56,632 nt of DNA from Hyphomicrobiales bacterium. GTDB taxonomy: Bacteria; Pseudomonadota; Alphaproteobacteria; Rhizobiales; Rhizobiaceae. The notes under the pieces are model-generated. The model did not search any database, had not been told where the DNA came from, and saw only the letters and a list, made by a program, of their open reading frames with translations. Positions 17,541-26,590 of the stretch are shown piece by piece. The DNA lies in contig JAFKJU010000036.1 in the NCBI GenBank assembly GCA_017305935.1, positions 1-56,632 on the forward strand, written 5' to 3'. The translations under genes and the position numbers were made by a program. Position 1 is the stretch's first letter. The number at the start of each line of letters is the position of its first letter.

Positions 17541-18053
17541 TCAGCCCATGTCGAGCGGCTGCATGTCCCGGCGGTAATAGATCAGCGGCGTCTCGTCCCA
17601 GGTGTCGTGATTGGCGCCGAGCACGTCGGCGAAGAAGACGCCATGCGTGCCGGCGGGATAGATATGGGTGACACAGCAATCCAGCCATGCCGACGCGCCT
17701 TCGATCAGCGGGCTTCCGGTGATCCCCGTCTGTTGCCCGATGCCCTGGAAGCGCGCCGCCTGATCGAGGCCGGGCGTGGCGAAGCGCCTTGCGATTTCCT
17801 GCTGCGAGCCGCCGAGAATGTTGATCGCATAGACCCCGGACTTTTCGATGGCGAAATAGCCCCGGCTGTTGCGGTTGAGGCAGATCAGCACGCGCGGCGG
17901 CGCGAAGGACACCGAGGTGAAGGAGTTGATGGTCATCCCAACCGGGCCGCCTTCATCGAAGCTGGTGACCACGACGACCCCGGTGGGCAGGCGCGACATC
18001 GCCTGGCGCAGGTCGTCCTGGCTGACGATGGAGACGGGATCGACATGCGCCAT
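17541..18053 (-). CDS. Flavin reductase-domain protein (NAD(P)H:FMN oxidoreductase)
   Basis: A 170-residue protein of the flavin reductase-like FMN-binding family. Typical blocks are MSRLPTGVVVVTS, GMTINSFTSVSFAPPRVLIC, YFAIEKSGVYAINIL and, near the end, GVFFADVLGA. These enzymes supply reduced FMN to a partner monooxygenase. The ATG at 18053 lies one base after the stop of the PucR-type gene and is preferred over the longer frame. It is the last gene of the seven-gene operon that also encodes the acyl-CoA dehydrogenase-like oxygenase, making the pair a likely two-component flavin monooxygenase. Confidence 0.85.
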   Translation of the reverse strand: MAHVDPVSIVSQDDLRQAMSRLPTGVVVVTSFDEGGPVGMTINSFTSVSFAPPRVLICLNRNSRGYFAIEKSGVYAINILGGSQQEIARRFATPGLDQAARFQGIGQQTGITGSPLIEGASAWLDCCVTHIYPAGTHGVFFADVLGANHDTWDETPLIYYRRDMQPLDMG

Positions 18054-18054
18054 G

Positions 18055-19797
18055 TCACGCCTCCCGCCGGTTCTGGCGGGCGCGCGCGCCCAGATATTCG
18101 AGCGCCGCGGCCAGGGTCGCGACATCCTGATACAAAGCGAGATCCAGCCGCGTCAGGGCGGCAGCGCGGGCGAGAAGGCCGGCCAGCACCTCGCTGTCAC
18201 GGTCGAGCGCCGCCGACAGCGCCGCCCGGTCCCCGTTATGTTCGATGAAGGCGTGCAGGACGCCGAGGATATCCTCCCGCTCGGCGCGTTCCAGATCGAG
18301 GATCGGCCCGAGCACGCCGCGCAAGCCCCGTTCGCCCTCGCCGCCGGCCAGATCCTCGACGATGTGGCGCAGGCGCGGCGCATCGGCGTAGAACGGCACG
18401 GAGGCCTTGTCCCCGGCCCGGCCGATGGCGGTCTGGGATTCCTTGTAGCCGGCGGCGATGGCGTCGATGCCGCTGAGGCCGGAGCTGACGCCGATCGACA
18501 CCTGCACCGCCAGAAGCGCCCGCAACCGCCGCAAACGATCCTCCGCATTCGGCGCATCGTCGCGAAGCAGGACGACGACATCGTTGCCCAGCGCCGCCGC
18601 TGCGATGACGCCGAGCCCGGCCTCCGAGGCGCGGCCGATGGCGGTCGCGCAGCGGAAGGCGGCCTCCGGCGTCGGGGTGCGGATCGAGGCCACGCGCAGC
18701 GGCGTGCGCGCCGAGATCGTCAGCAGGTCGGCCAGATCCTTGCGCCGGAGATCGTTGGATTCGCGCGCGCACAGACCGAGAAGCGCCAGCGGACGCACGA
18801 CATCGACCATGCGCCCTTCATGCTTGAGCATCCCGAGCTTGGTCGAAAGCAGGTCGGCGAGGCAAGCGATCAGCCGGGTCGCATCGACCTCGCGCGGCGC
18901 CACCGCCGGGGTGACAAGAATGGCGCCCGCCGCACGGCCGGTCTGCCCGTCGACGGACAGCAGCCGCCCGGTGATGTCGCCGGGAGCCGGCGCTTTGGCA
19001 AGCACCGCTTGCGCCGCCGCGCGCAGCATTTCCCGCTCCGCCCCGCCGGCGACCGAGGCCAGTTCATGACCCTCGGCGTCGACGATGAGGATCGAGCGAT
19101 TGAGCGCGGAGGAAACCACCTCCGCCAGATGGGCCGCGCGCGACGACGATTTGCCGATCGCCGCATCCAGCAGCTTCTGCTGTGCAAAGGAAACGCGGGC
19201 GCGGGCATTTTCCTGCTCGCGCAGGCTGCGGATCTGGTCGCCCGCCTGTCCCGCCTCGTTGCGCATCGCCTCGATGGACAGCGCGATGGCGACCGCGCCG
19301 GCGGCCGCCTGCCAGAGGCGGGAGGAGCCCGCCGTTTCGGGATCGGCCGGCGCCGGGCCGGCCAGATGGCAGGCGGCGACTGCGATGACTTCCAGCGTGC
19401 CCCGGTTGCGGCCGGCAACAATCAGCGGCACGACGAGCGTTCCCGCGTATCGGCCCGCCTCGTCGGTTCCGCCTGTCACGCCGCCCGGCTCTTCGGCCGG
19501 CGACCAGAGACGCGTTCCGGTCTCGCAGGCCCGGCCCACCGGCCATGCGTTGCCCGGAACCTCGATCCAGCCATCGGCGTCGGAGATGAGCTCGGCCTGT
19601 CGCGGCAGGCCCCAGGGCTCGAACGCCCTGACGCCGCCGTCGGTCGAGACCCAGAGATCGACCGCCACCGCGCCGAGCGCCTCGCCGATCAGCGCGGCGG
19701 TATCGGCGAGCGTCGCCGTCAGCGCCTGCAATTCGCCCCTGGCGAAAAGGCTTTCCAGCAGGCACGCATCCGTCCGTGTCGCGGCCGCCTCGCTCAT
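18055..19797 (-). CDS. PucR/CdaR-type transcriptional regulator with GAF-like sensor domain
   Basis: A 580-residue regulator. The N-terminal ~200 residues resemble a GAF sensor (LADTAALIGEALGAVAVDLW, later GTLVVPLIVAGRNRGTLEVI). A helical linker follows, then a GGDEF-like region near VSIGVSSGLSGIDAIAAGYK. The C-terminus has a PucR-type helix-turn-helix area (LGVLHAFIEHNGDRAALSAA), rather divergent from the consensus. PucR proteins commonly control purine, allantoin and other nitrogen-compound catabolism. The start at 19797 overlaps the stop of the oxygenase gene by four bases; the longer frame upstream is only the antisense-free shadow of that gene. It lies inside the operon it probably regulates. 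Confidence 0.75.
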   Translation of the reverse strand: MSEAAATRTDACLLESLFARGELQALTATLADTAALIGEALGAVAVDLWVSTDGGVRAFEPWGLPRQAELISDADGWIEVPGNAWPVGRACETGTRLWSPAEEPGGVTGGTDEAGRYAGTLVVPLIVAGRNRGTLEVIAVAACHLAGPAPADPETAGSSRLWQAAAGAVAIALSIEAMRNEAGQAGDQIRSLREQENARARVSFAQQKLLDAAIGKSSSRAAHLAEVVSSALNRSILIVDAEGHELASVAGGAEREMLRAAAQAVLAKAPAPGDITGRLLSVDGQTGRAAGAILVTPAVAPREVDATRLIACLADLLSTKLGMLKHEGRMVDVVRPLALLGLCARESNDLRRKDLADLLTISARTPLRVASIRTPTPEAAFRCATAIGRASEAGLGVIAAAALGNDVVVLLRDDAPNAEDRLRRLRALLAVQVSIGVSSGLSGIDAIAAGYKESQTAIGRAGDKASVPFYADAPRLRHIVEDLAGGEGERGLRGVLGPILDLERAEREDILGVLHAFIEHNGDRAALSAALDRDSEVLAGLLARAAALTRLDLALYQDVATLAAALEYLGARARQNRREA

Positions 19798-20996
19798 AGC
19801 GTGGCCTTCGGCGCCACGCCCCTGGTTTCCAGCGCCCAGCGCCCGAGGTCGCGTTCGCGGATCGTCAGCACGTCCTGGACGCTGAGGGTGCGGGCATTTC
19901 GCCAGAAGCGATCCAGCCTGAAGGCGTTCGAGCTGGACTGGCCGCCGCAGAGGATCTGCATCTCGCCGCTGACTTCCGTCGCCGTGCGCACCGCCATCAG
20001 CTTGGCGACGGCGGCCATCTGCATCGCTTCCGGTCCGGTGATGCCGTCCTGGCCGCGCAGGAATTTTTCGGTGAGGCGCGCCGATTGCGTCAGCGTCGAG
20101 CGCGCGGCGGTGACGGCGGCGGTATAGCGGCCGATGGCGCAGAGGATCACCGGATCCTCGGCGGCGCCGGCATAGGACGAGCGGTTGCGCATGAAATCGC
20201 ACAGGGCATCCAACGCGCCCTCGGCGATGCCGACCGACATGGCGGCAAGGTTGTTCTGGCGATCCGGGGCCGCCCAGGGCACGCTCGTTCCGGCGGTCGT
20301 CCAGTGGAACCCGTCCGGCACGAAGACGTCGTGATAGGTCACGGAATTGCTGCAGGTCGCCCGCTGGCCCATATTGTCCCAGTCGTTGAGAACCTCGACG
20401 CCTTCGCTCTTCAGGTCGATGAGCACTTCGTGGTCGCCGATCCGGGTGCCGTCGTCGGCCATCATGGCGACGGTGGAATGGACATAGGTCGAGCCGGTGA
20501 TCCCCGTTCCGAAATGCTTGGTTCCGCTGACGACGACGCCGCCCTTCACCTTGCGGCACGGCACCTCGAACAGGTGCCGGACCTTGTAGCGCTCGGCCGA
20601 TGCGTCGCAGAAGCGGACGCGCTCGGTCTTCATGCGCTCGATGAGGGTTTGCCTGGCTTCCGGCCCCAGCGGCGAGCCCTCGCGCAGATATTCGTAGCTG
20701 TGCTGGCGGGTGACCAGGAAGATCTGGGCGGTGGAGCTTTCGCCGGCCGCCAGGTCGGCGATGATCTCGGTCAGCGCCGAGACGTCGTCGATGCGGTCAT
20801 GGGAGGCCGAGCCGTTGTTGATGCCGGCGGGCACGCCGAGCGACAACAGGCCCGAATCCTCGATGAGACGGATATTGTCGAACGGATAGTCGCCGGTGCG
20901 GTCGACCTCGGCGGACGTCTTCTGCATTTCGGCGCGCACCGCCTTGGCGACCGGGATGAAATCGGCGGCGCATTTGGGTCTCGACGGTTGAAACAT
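19794..20996 (-). CDS. Acyl-CoA dehydrogenase-fold flavin monooxygenase (DszC/SfnC/indole oxygenase-like)
   Basis: A 400-residue protein with the acyl-CoA dehydrogenase fold: an N-terminal helical domain (LIEDSGLLSLGVPAGINNGS), a central beta domain (KGGVVVSGTKHFGTGITGST) and a C-terminal four-helix domain (QILCGGQSSSNAFRLDRFWR). No CoA gene context and a flavin reductase in the same operon suggest it is an FMNH2-dependent monooxygenase rather than a dehydrogenase. ATG at 20996 is preceded by GGAGG at the proper distance, so I prefer it to the GTG four codons upstream. Members oxidise N- or S-heterocycles, sulphones or indole. It follows the importer ATPase gene by only 24 bases. Confidence 0.8.
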   Translation of the reverse strand: MFQPSRPKCAADFIPVAKAVRAEMQKTSAEVDRTGDYPFDNIRLIEDSGLLSLGVPAGINNGSASHDRIDDVSALTEIIADLAAGESSTAQIFLVTRQHSYEYLREGSPLGPEARQTLIERMKTERVRFCDASAERYKVRHLFEVPCRKVKGGVVVSGTKHFGTGITGSTYVHSTVAMMADDGTRIGDHEVLIDLKSEGVEVLNDWDNMGQRATCSNSVTYHDVFVPDGFHWTTAGTSVPWAAPDRQNNLAAMSVGIAEGALDALCDFMRNRSSYAGAAEDPVILCAIGRYTAAVTAARSTLTQSARLTEKFLRGQDGITGPEAMQMAAVAKLMAVRTATEVSGEMQILCGGQSSSNAFRLDRFWRNARTLSVQDVLTIRERDLGRWALETRGVAPKATL

Positions 20997-21020
20997 GGAA
21001 TCCTCCACAGGCTGTATGAC

Positions 21021-22910
21021 TTAGAAACGGGGCTCGCTGGAAACCGGCGGCACGCAAGGAGCGTCGGCAGCGACATAGGTTCGCAAGGACGGCGGGGACG
21101 CTTGCAGCAGGTCCACGACGTAGTTCGTCTCCGGCCGTTCGAAGATGTCCTTGCAGGGACGTTGCTCGACCAGCTCGCCGTGCAGCATCACGGCCACCTC
21201 GTCGGCGATGGAGCGCACCAGCGGAAGCTGGTGGGTGATCAGCAGGATGCCGACGTCCCCCGAGTCCACCAGGCTGCGCAGCAGCTCGACGATGCCGGCC
21301 TGCACCGAGACGTCGAGCGATGCGGTAACCTCGTCGCAAAGCAGGAATTGCGGCTCGCAGACGAGGGCTCTGGCGATGGCGACGCGCTGGCGCTCGCCGC
21401 CGCTGAGCTGGCCGGGATAGCGGTGCCACAGCGCCTCGGACAGGCCGACGCGGCGAAAGGCGCGGGCGACGTTTTCCGCGCGCGCGGCGGCGCTTTCGCT
21501 TGGCATCACCGTGCGGCGGGCGTTGGCGACGCTGCCATGGGCGCGCCGCTTCGGGTTGAGGCAGGCATGCGGGCTCTGAAAGATATACTGGATGCGCCGG
21601 TGTGCCGCGCTGTCGCGATCCCCGGCGGCGGCGGCGAGCACCTTTCCGTCGAGCATGACCTGCCCGCCGGTATAGCGGTTGAGGCCGATGACGGCGCGGG
21701 CGAAGGAAGACTTGCCGCTGCCCGACTGGCCGACGAGCGCCACGCATTGACCGACCCGGACCTTGAGGCTGACGCCATGCACGACTTCGGTTCCGCCATG
21801 GCTGACCCGCAGGTCGACCGCCTCCAGCATCGGGCCGGGGCCGACGGCGCGCGGCTTCACCAGCATCGCCGACGCCAGGTCGAACGGCTTCACCTCTCCG
21901 CTTTTCACGCATCGCGCCAGATGGCTTTCGCCGACCTGACGCAATTCCGGCACCGCCGCCGTGCAGATATCGGCGGCGAGCGGACAGCGGGGATGATAGG
22001 CGCAGCCCTCCGGCCGCTGGTCGACGCGCGGCGGCTTGCCGGCAATCCCCTGCAGCCGGCTCGGCCGCGACATGTCGGGGGAAGCTTCCATCAGGCCCTT
22101 GGAATAGGGATGCCTGGGATCGCGAAGAACCGTCTTCAGCGGTCCCTGCTCGATGATCCGTCCCGAATACATCACACAGACGGAATCGGCGATTTCGGCG
22201 ACGGTATCGAGATCGTGGCTGACGAAGACCACGGCCGTGCGCTGCGAGCGGGCGAGCGCGGTGATCAGTTGCAGCACGCGGCGCTGAACGATGACGTCGA
22301 GACCGGTCGTCGGCTCGTCCATCACCACCACGCTCGGATCACCGCCGAAGGCGCAGGCGATCGCCAGGCGCTGCTGCTGGCCGCCCGACAGTTCATGCGG
22401 AAAACGCCGCAGGAAATTCCGGTCCGCCGGCAGGTCCACGCCGACGAGCAGCCTCGAAATCGTCGCGGCGATCTCGGCGGACGAGGCCGAGGGCAACCGG
22501 TGGCGCAGCAATTCCTCGATGATACGCCCGACGCGACGGGCGGGATTGAGCGCCGTGCTGGCGTCCTGCGGCACATAGGAGATGGCCCGGCCGCGCAACG
22601 CCCGGCGCCCGGCCTCGTCCAGTTCCAGCAACTGGCGTCCGCCGACCTCGACCTCGCCCGTGATCTGCAGGCCGGGCGGGGCATAGCCCAGCAGCGCCTG
22701 CGCCATCGTCGACTTGCCGGAACCGGATTCGCCGACGAGCCCGAGGATCTGGCCGACCTTCAAAGTCAGCGAGGCCGACTGGATGATCTGCGCACCACTG
22801 CGCATGGCCACCGTCAGATCGGTCGCCCGCAGCACATAGCCGCTTTCGGGACCGTCTGCGGGGTGGCCTTCGGTCGCGGCAAGCCTGTTTGGTTCGTTGA
22901 GTACAAGCAT
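21021..22910 (-). CDS. Peptide/nickel-type ABC transporter, fused double ATP-binding subunit (DppD-DppF fusion)
   Basis: A 629-residue protein with two complete ATPase halves. Half one has Walker A GESGSGKST, signature LSGGQQQR and Walker B VVVMDEPTTG. Half two has GQSGSGKSS, LSGGERQR and FLLCDEVTAS. The linker holds an oligopeptide-type C-terminal zone with Cys residues (CAYHPRCPLAADIC). It powers import by the two permeases upstream. The ATG at 22910 overlaps the permease stop (TGATG). Fusions of DppD and DppF are known in rhizobial importers of peptides, opines and other small molecules. The cargo is unknown; co-transcription with the monooxygenase suggests the pathway substrate. Confidence 0.9.
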   Translation of the reverse strand: MLVLNEPNRLAATEGHPADGPESGYVLRATDLTVAMRSGAQIIQSASLTLKVGQILGLVGESGSGKSTMAQALLGYAPPGLQITGEVEVGGRQLLELDEAGRRALRGRAISYVPQDASTALNPARRVGRIIEELLRHRLPSASSAEIAATISRLLVGVDLPADRNFLRRFPHELSGGQQQRLAIACAFGGDPSVVVMDEPTTGLDVIVQRRVLQLITALARSQRTAVVFVSHDLDTVAEIADSVCVMYSGRIIEQGPLKTVLRDPRHPYSKGLMEASPDMSRPSRLQGIAGKPPRVDQRPEGCAYHPRCPLAADICTAAVPELRQVGESHLARCVKSGEVKPFDLASAMLVKPRAVGPGPMLEAVDLRVSHGGTEVVHGVSLKVRVGQCVALVGQSGSGKSSFARAVIGLNRYTGGQVMLDGKVLAAAAGDRDSAAHRRIQYIFQSPHACLNPKRRAHGSVANARRTVMPSESAAARAENVARAFRRVGLSEALWHRYPGQLSGGERQRVAIARALVCEPQFLLCDEVTASLDVSVQAGIVELLRSLVDSGDVGILLITHQLPLVRSIADEVAVMLHGELVEQRPCKDIFERPETNYVVDLLQASPPSLRTYVAADAPCVPPVSSEPRF

Positions 22911-23746
22911 CACATATGCACACTTTGATCGAGGTAGCGGCGCGTCAGCCCGTCGGTGACGAGGTTCACGCCGACGCAGATCGCGACGATCGCCACCACC
23001 GGCAACACCACGCCCCAGGGCTGCAATTCGAGGCCGCTCTGGTTTTCCGCCAGCATGACGCCCCAGTCGGGCGTGAAGGGCGAAACGCCGTAGCCGAGGA
23101 AATGAACGGCGGTGGCCAGCGACAGCGATGCCGTGAAATAGATGGGAATGAGCGCCAGAATCTGCGGCACCACATTCGGCGCGATCTCCTGCACCAGCAG
23201 GCGGAACTTGCCGGTCCCGATCGCCACCGCGGCCTGGAAATATTCCGTCAGCGATATGGCGACCGCCGCGACCCGGATGATGCGCGCCACCGGCGGCGCC
23301 AGCACCAGCCACAGGACGAAGAGAACCGCTAGCTCGCTGTCGGTCGTGCCCGTCATGACCACGAGAATCAGCACCAGGGGCGGAAACACCATGATCCCAT
23401 CGAGGACGCGGTAGAGCAGATCGGCGCCATGTCCGCTGAAGACGCCGCCGGCAAGCCCGAGGATGCTGCCGATAAAGACGGCCCCCAGGGATCCAAGCCC
23501 GGCGACGCCCAGCAACTGCCAGCCGCCATGCAGGAAGCGGCTCAGCACGTCATGGCCTTCGAAATCCGTTCCGAACATGGCCTCCGGCGTCGGCGGCGAC
23601 AGGGGCATGTCGACGAAATCGATCGGCCCGTAGGCGCTGAACCGGCTGCCGAAGATACCGATCAGGATCACCGGCATCAGGGCGAGGCCGACGCAGGCCC
23701 GCGCCGAAAGGGCATACCAGTTGCGGATTGCGAGCTTTTTCATCAT
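22910..23746 (-). CDS. Peptide/nickel-type ABC transporter permease (DppC-like)
   Basis: A 278-residue inner-membrane permease. An N-terminal segment is followed by the periplasmic stretch FGTDFEGHDVLSRFLHGG, typical of DppC/OppC proteins. Transmembrane segments and an EAA-type cytoplasmic loop (AVAIGTGKFRLLVQEIAPNV) follow. The C-terminus has FTPDWGVMLAENQ, another DppC hallmark. It pairs with the DppB-like permease, whose stop it overlaps by four bases, and its own stop overlaps the ATPase start. It forms half of the import channel. Confidence 0.9.
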   Translation of the reverse strand: MMKKLAIRNWYALSARACVGLALMPVILIGIFGSRFSAYGPIDFVDMPLSPPTPEAMFGTDFEGHDVLSRFLHGGWQLLGVAGLGSLGAVFIGSILGLAGGVFSGHGADLLYRVLDGIMVFPPLVLILVVMTGTTDSELAVLFVLWLVLAPPVARIIRVAAVAISLTEYFQAAVAIGTGKFRLLVQEIAPNVVPQILALIPIYFTASLSLATAVHFLGYGVSPFTPDWGVMLAENQSGLELQPWGVVLPVVAIVAICVGVNLVTDGLTRRYLDQSVHM

Positions 23747-24792
23747 GCGCGGCGCGTCCTGTCTCTGGGGGTCGCAAGACGCGCGAGCACGTCCGAAACG
23801 ATGAACACACAGACCACCGCCACGGCGATGATGACCGTCAAAGCCTGCACGACCTGAATATCGCGATTGTGGACCGACTGGTTGAGCGCGCTGCCGACGC
23901 CCGGCAGGCCGAAGAGGATCTCCACCACCACCGCGCCGCCGAGCGTATCGGCAAGCGCGACGCCGATCGCCTGGATGCAGGTCGGCAGCGCATTCGGCAG
24001 CGCCTGCAGGAAGATGACATTGCTTTCCGGCAGGCCGTTGAGGCGGGCGCTGGTGACGTAGCTCATCTGCATCACGTCACGCATGGCCGCCCGTGCATTG
24101 TAGACCACTCCGGAGACGACGCCGAGCGCCAGCGTCAATGCCGGCAGGACAAACAGCGACAGTTGGTCCCAGAGCGGCTTGTCGGGGGAGATCGACGAGA
24201 TCGCCGGCAGCACCGCCCAGACGGAGGTCGCGAAAAGGAGGGTCAGCACCATCCCCGTCACCACGTTCGGCACCGCGCCGAAGATGACCGTGAGGCTGGC
24301 GACCGCGCGATCCAGAAACGAGCCCGGCCGCACGGCAGACAGCACGCCGAGCGTCAGCGCGACCGGATAGGCCAGGATGCTGGCGAACAGGACCAGGATG
24401 CCGGTGACGGCGAAGCGGTGCGCGACGAAATCCCAGACCGTCATGTCGTTGACAAGCGAGGTTCCGAAATCGCCGAAAACCGCCCGCTTCAGCCAGAGAG
24501 CGTATCGCTCCCAGGCGGGAAGATCGAGATGGAGCAGCGCGCGAAGCTGCTCCACGCGCTCGGGGCTCGCCTCCTGGCCGAGGATCACCCGGGCGGTATC
24601 CCCCGGCAGGATCTCGGTGGCCAGAAACACGGCCAGACTGATGACCAGAACGGTGACCGCGCCGGCGCCGATCCGCCGCACGAGGAACCCGGACCAGCTC
24701 CGCGGCTGCAACCAGTTGCGCAGCCGCGTGCGAAATGACAGTTCCGCTTGCCTGGTCACGACGGGATCAATCGACGCGCTGGAGGGAGGCAT
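23743..24792 (-). CDS. Peptide/nickel-type ABC transporter permease (DppB-like)
   Basis: A 349-residue inner-membrane permease with the DppB plan: a long N-terminal tail, a first membrane segment (VTVLVISLAVFLATEILPGD), an extracytoplasmic region with RLDLPAWERY-like spacing, and an EAA loop (TSARLNGLPESNVIFLQALP NALP split by a few residues). VEILFGLPGVGSALNQSVHN near the C-terminus is diagnostic. It overlaps the binding-protein gene by 26 bases and the DppC-like gene by four. The start at 24792 has no clear ribosome binding site, which fits translational coupling to the preceding gene. Confidence 0.88.
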   Translation of the reverse strand: MPPSSASIDPVVTRQAELSFRTRLRNWLQPRSWSGFLVRRIGAGAVTVLVISLAVFLATEILPGDTARVILGQEASPERVEQLRALLHLDLPAWERYALWLKRAVFGDFGTSLVNDMTVWDFVAHRFAVTGILVLFASILAYPVALTLGVLSAVRPGSFLDRAVASLTVIFGAVPNVVTGMVLTLLFATSVWAVLPAISSISPDKPLWDQLSLFVLPALTLALGVVSGVVYNARAAMRDVMQMSYVTSARLNGLPESNVIFLQALPNALPTCIQAIGVALADTLGGAVVVEILFGLPGVGSALNQSVHNRDIQVVQALTVIIAVAVVCVFIVSDVLARLATPRDRTRRA

Positions 24793-26314
24793 AGTCCGGC
24801 CGCAGCGTAAAGGCCTGCTCCGTCATGCCGGCGACATGCGGGGACGAAGCGTCAATCGCCTTGGGATAGACGGGGATCAACTCCGGACCGCGCTCGACCT
24901 CGATGCGCTGCAGTTCCGACATCAGCTCCTGACGCTTCTCGCGAGAGGCTTCTGCCCGCGCCTGCTCGAAGATCCGGGTGAAATCCGGATCGGTCCAGCC
25001 CGTCGCGTTGAACGGCGATTCCGGCAGCCGGCTGAGCAGGATGAGGGAGGACATGGTGTGGCCCGGCCAGTAGCTCGACGACAATTGCCGCGTCTTGTAT
25101 TCGGGACCGTAGAAGGTCGCCTCGTCGAGATTGCGGACGGTGACGTTGAGCCCCTGCGCCTTCCATTGCTGGCCGATGACATTGGCGAGGTTTACCTGGT
25201 TCGGAAAGCCGTTGTTGGTGTCGATGACGAACTCCGCACGGAGCGCGTCGGCTTCCTTCAGCAGGGCCTTGGCCTTGTCCGGGTCGTAGGGCAGCGGCTT
25301 GATCGAGCTGTCGTGGTAAGGATCGAGCGGCGCAAACACATCGTTGGCAACACTGGCATGGCCGGAGAAGGCCTGCTTGGCGATGGCCTCGCGATCCATC
25401 AGCATCTTCAGCGCCTGGCGCACGCGGACGTCACCGAGCGGCTTGATCGCCGTGTTCATGTTGATCTGCAGCGTGACGCTGGAGGTGTATTCCGAAACCT
25501 GGAAGCCCGGCTTGCGCTCCACCAGCGCCAGCAGGCGCGTGTCGAGGCGGGTGACCACATCCGCCTGGCCCGCCAGCAATCCGTTGACCTGGGCGGATGG
25601 GTCCTGAATGCTGAGCGTGACCAGGGAGTCGAGAAGGGGTTTTCCTTCCTTCCAGTAATTTTCGTTGCGCACGAATTCGCTGCGCGATCCCGGCGTGAAG
25701 GACTTGAACTTGAACGGGCCGGTGCCGATCGGGTTGGTCTTGTCGAAATCCTGCGGCACGATGAACAGGCGCCAGAGGACGAGATCGAGCATCGAATCGG
25801 GGCGCTTCAGATCGAATTGCAGCGTGCGCTCGTCGAGCTTCTTGAGGCCGGCCAGATCCACTGCGTTGAGCAGCGTGCCGTTGGTGCTGCCGGGCGACTT
25901 CAAGGCATTCGTAATCGTATAGATGAGGTCATCGACGGTGACCGGCCTGCCGTCATGGAAGGTGATCCCCTTGCGCAGGCGAATGACCCAGCGCGAGGGA
26001 TTCTCCATCGTCACCTCTTCGGCCACGACGAAATCGTAACCGCGCGGATCGGTCGACTGCTGGGTCAGCGTCTCGCAGATCTGGTTGATACGGGTCGACG
26101 AATAGGTGAGCGTGTTGGGATCGAGGCTATCGCCGCTGTTGCCCGAGGCGGCGATGATGAGCTGGCCGCCGGCCTTGCCCGCAGCCGCCCCCGCCTGCGA
26201 CGCCGCCCTGGCCGAGGTGACGACCCCCGGCATGGCGAGCGCGAACACGCCGGCGGCACCGAGCCGCAGAGCTTCCCTGCGATTCAAAGAGGTCTTCGAT
26301 TCTTCGTATGCCAC
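24767..26314 (-). CDS. Family 5 extracellular solute-binding protein (peptide/nickel ABC importer)
   Basis: About 515 residues. A Tat-like signal (SLNRREALRLGAAGVFALAM) ends near an Ala-rich cleavage zone. The mature part matches SBP family 5: LIIAASGNSGDSLDPNTLTY, KGITFHDGRPVTVDDLIYTI and VRQALKMLMDREAIAK. It captures the substrate in the periplasm for the DppBC/DF-like importer. I prefer the GTG at 26314, which has GGGGAG six bases upstream; the ATG at 26332 has no good site. It is the first gene of the seven-gene operon ending at 17541. Two TGTnnACA elements lie just upstream. Confidence 0.88.
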   Translation of the reverse strand: MAYEESKTSLNRREALRLGAAGVFALAMPGVVTSARAASQAGAAAGKAGGQLIIAASGNSGDSLDPNTLTYSSTRINQICETLTQQSTDPRGYDFVVAEEVTMENPSRWVIRLRKGITFHDGRPVTVDDLIYTITNALKSPGSTNGTLLNAVDLAGLKKLDERTLQFDLKRPDSMLDLVLWRLFIVPQDFDKTNPIGTGPFKFKSFTPGSRSEFVRNENYWKEGKPLLDSLVTLSIQDPSAQVNGLLAGQADVVTRLDTRLLALVERKPGFQVSEYTSSVTLQINMNTAIKPLGDVRVRQALKMLMDREAIAKQAFSGHASVANDVFAPLDPYHDSSIKPLPYDPDKAKALLKEADALRAEFVIDTNNGFPNQVNLANVIGQQWKAQGLNVTVRNLDEATFYGPEYKTRQLSSSYWPGHTMSSLILLSRLPESPFNATGWTDPDFTRIFEQARAEASREKRQELMSELQRIEVERGPELIPVYPKAIDASSPHVAGMTEQAFTLRPDYASLQRVD

Positions 26315-26380
26315 TGCGTTCTCCCCATCCATCCGGGCCAAGCGCCCCTCTGCGTAAAACCCTAACACCGCGCCCAAATG

Positions 26381-26441
26381 TGTCAACTCTTTTGTCGGAT
26401 TCTAGCCGTAGTACGCGTGTTTTCGGAGATTAATGTTGACA
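26381..26441. promoter_or_regulatory. TGTnnACA-type operator pair upstream of the ABC importer operon
   Basis: TGTCAACT lies at 26381-26388 inside AAATGTGTCAAC, a context almost identical to that at 12445. TGTTGACA follows at 26434-26441. The pair lies between the minus-strand importer operon and the plus-strand dapB-like gene, so either or both may be controlled. The arrangement (TGTCAAC left, TGTTGACA right) is the same as at 10579/10660 and 12445/12573. Confidence 0.58.
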
Positions 26442-26590
26442 GATAAGCTCCATAAGGGTGTTTGGACGTGATATGCACTCGCCGTTGGCATCGGCACGCC
26501 GCCAGCGGCCGGCAGGCCCGCGCGGTGCCGGCGACCCCAGCATTTCAAAGGGCTTAAGTTCGGTTCACGATGAGAAATGGACAAGCCGGA

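Noticed and set aside
15031-17688. An 885-codon minus-strand frame across the amidohydrolase and amidase genes
   Set aside because: Antisense shadow of two genes with complete catalytic residues; no domain recognised.
20085-22928. A 947-codon plus-strand frame across the oxygenase and ABC ATPase genes
   Set aside because: Shadow of two well-defined minus-strand genes; His/Gln/Arg-rich composition without motifs.
24377-26365. A 662-codon plus-strand frame across the DppB-like and binding-protein genes
   Set aside because: Antisense to genes with clear family blocks; no start signal or domains.
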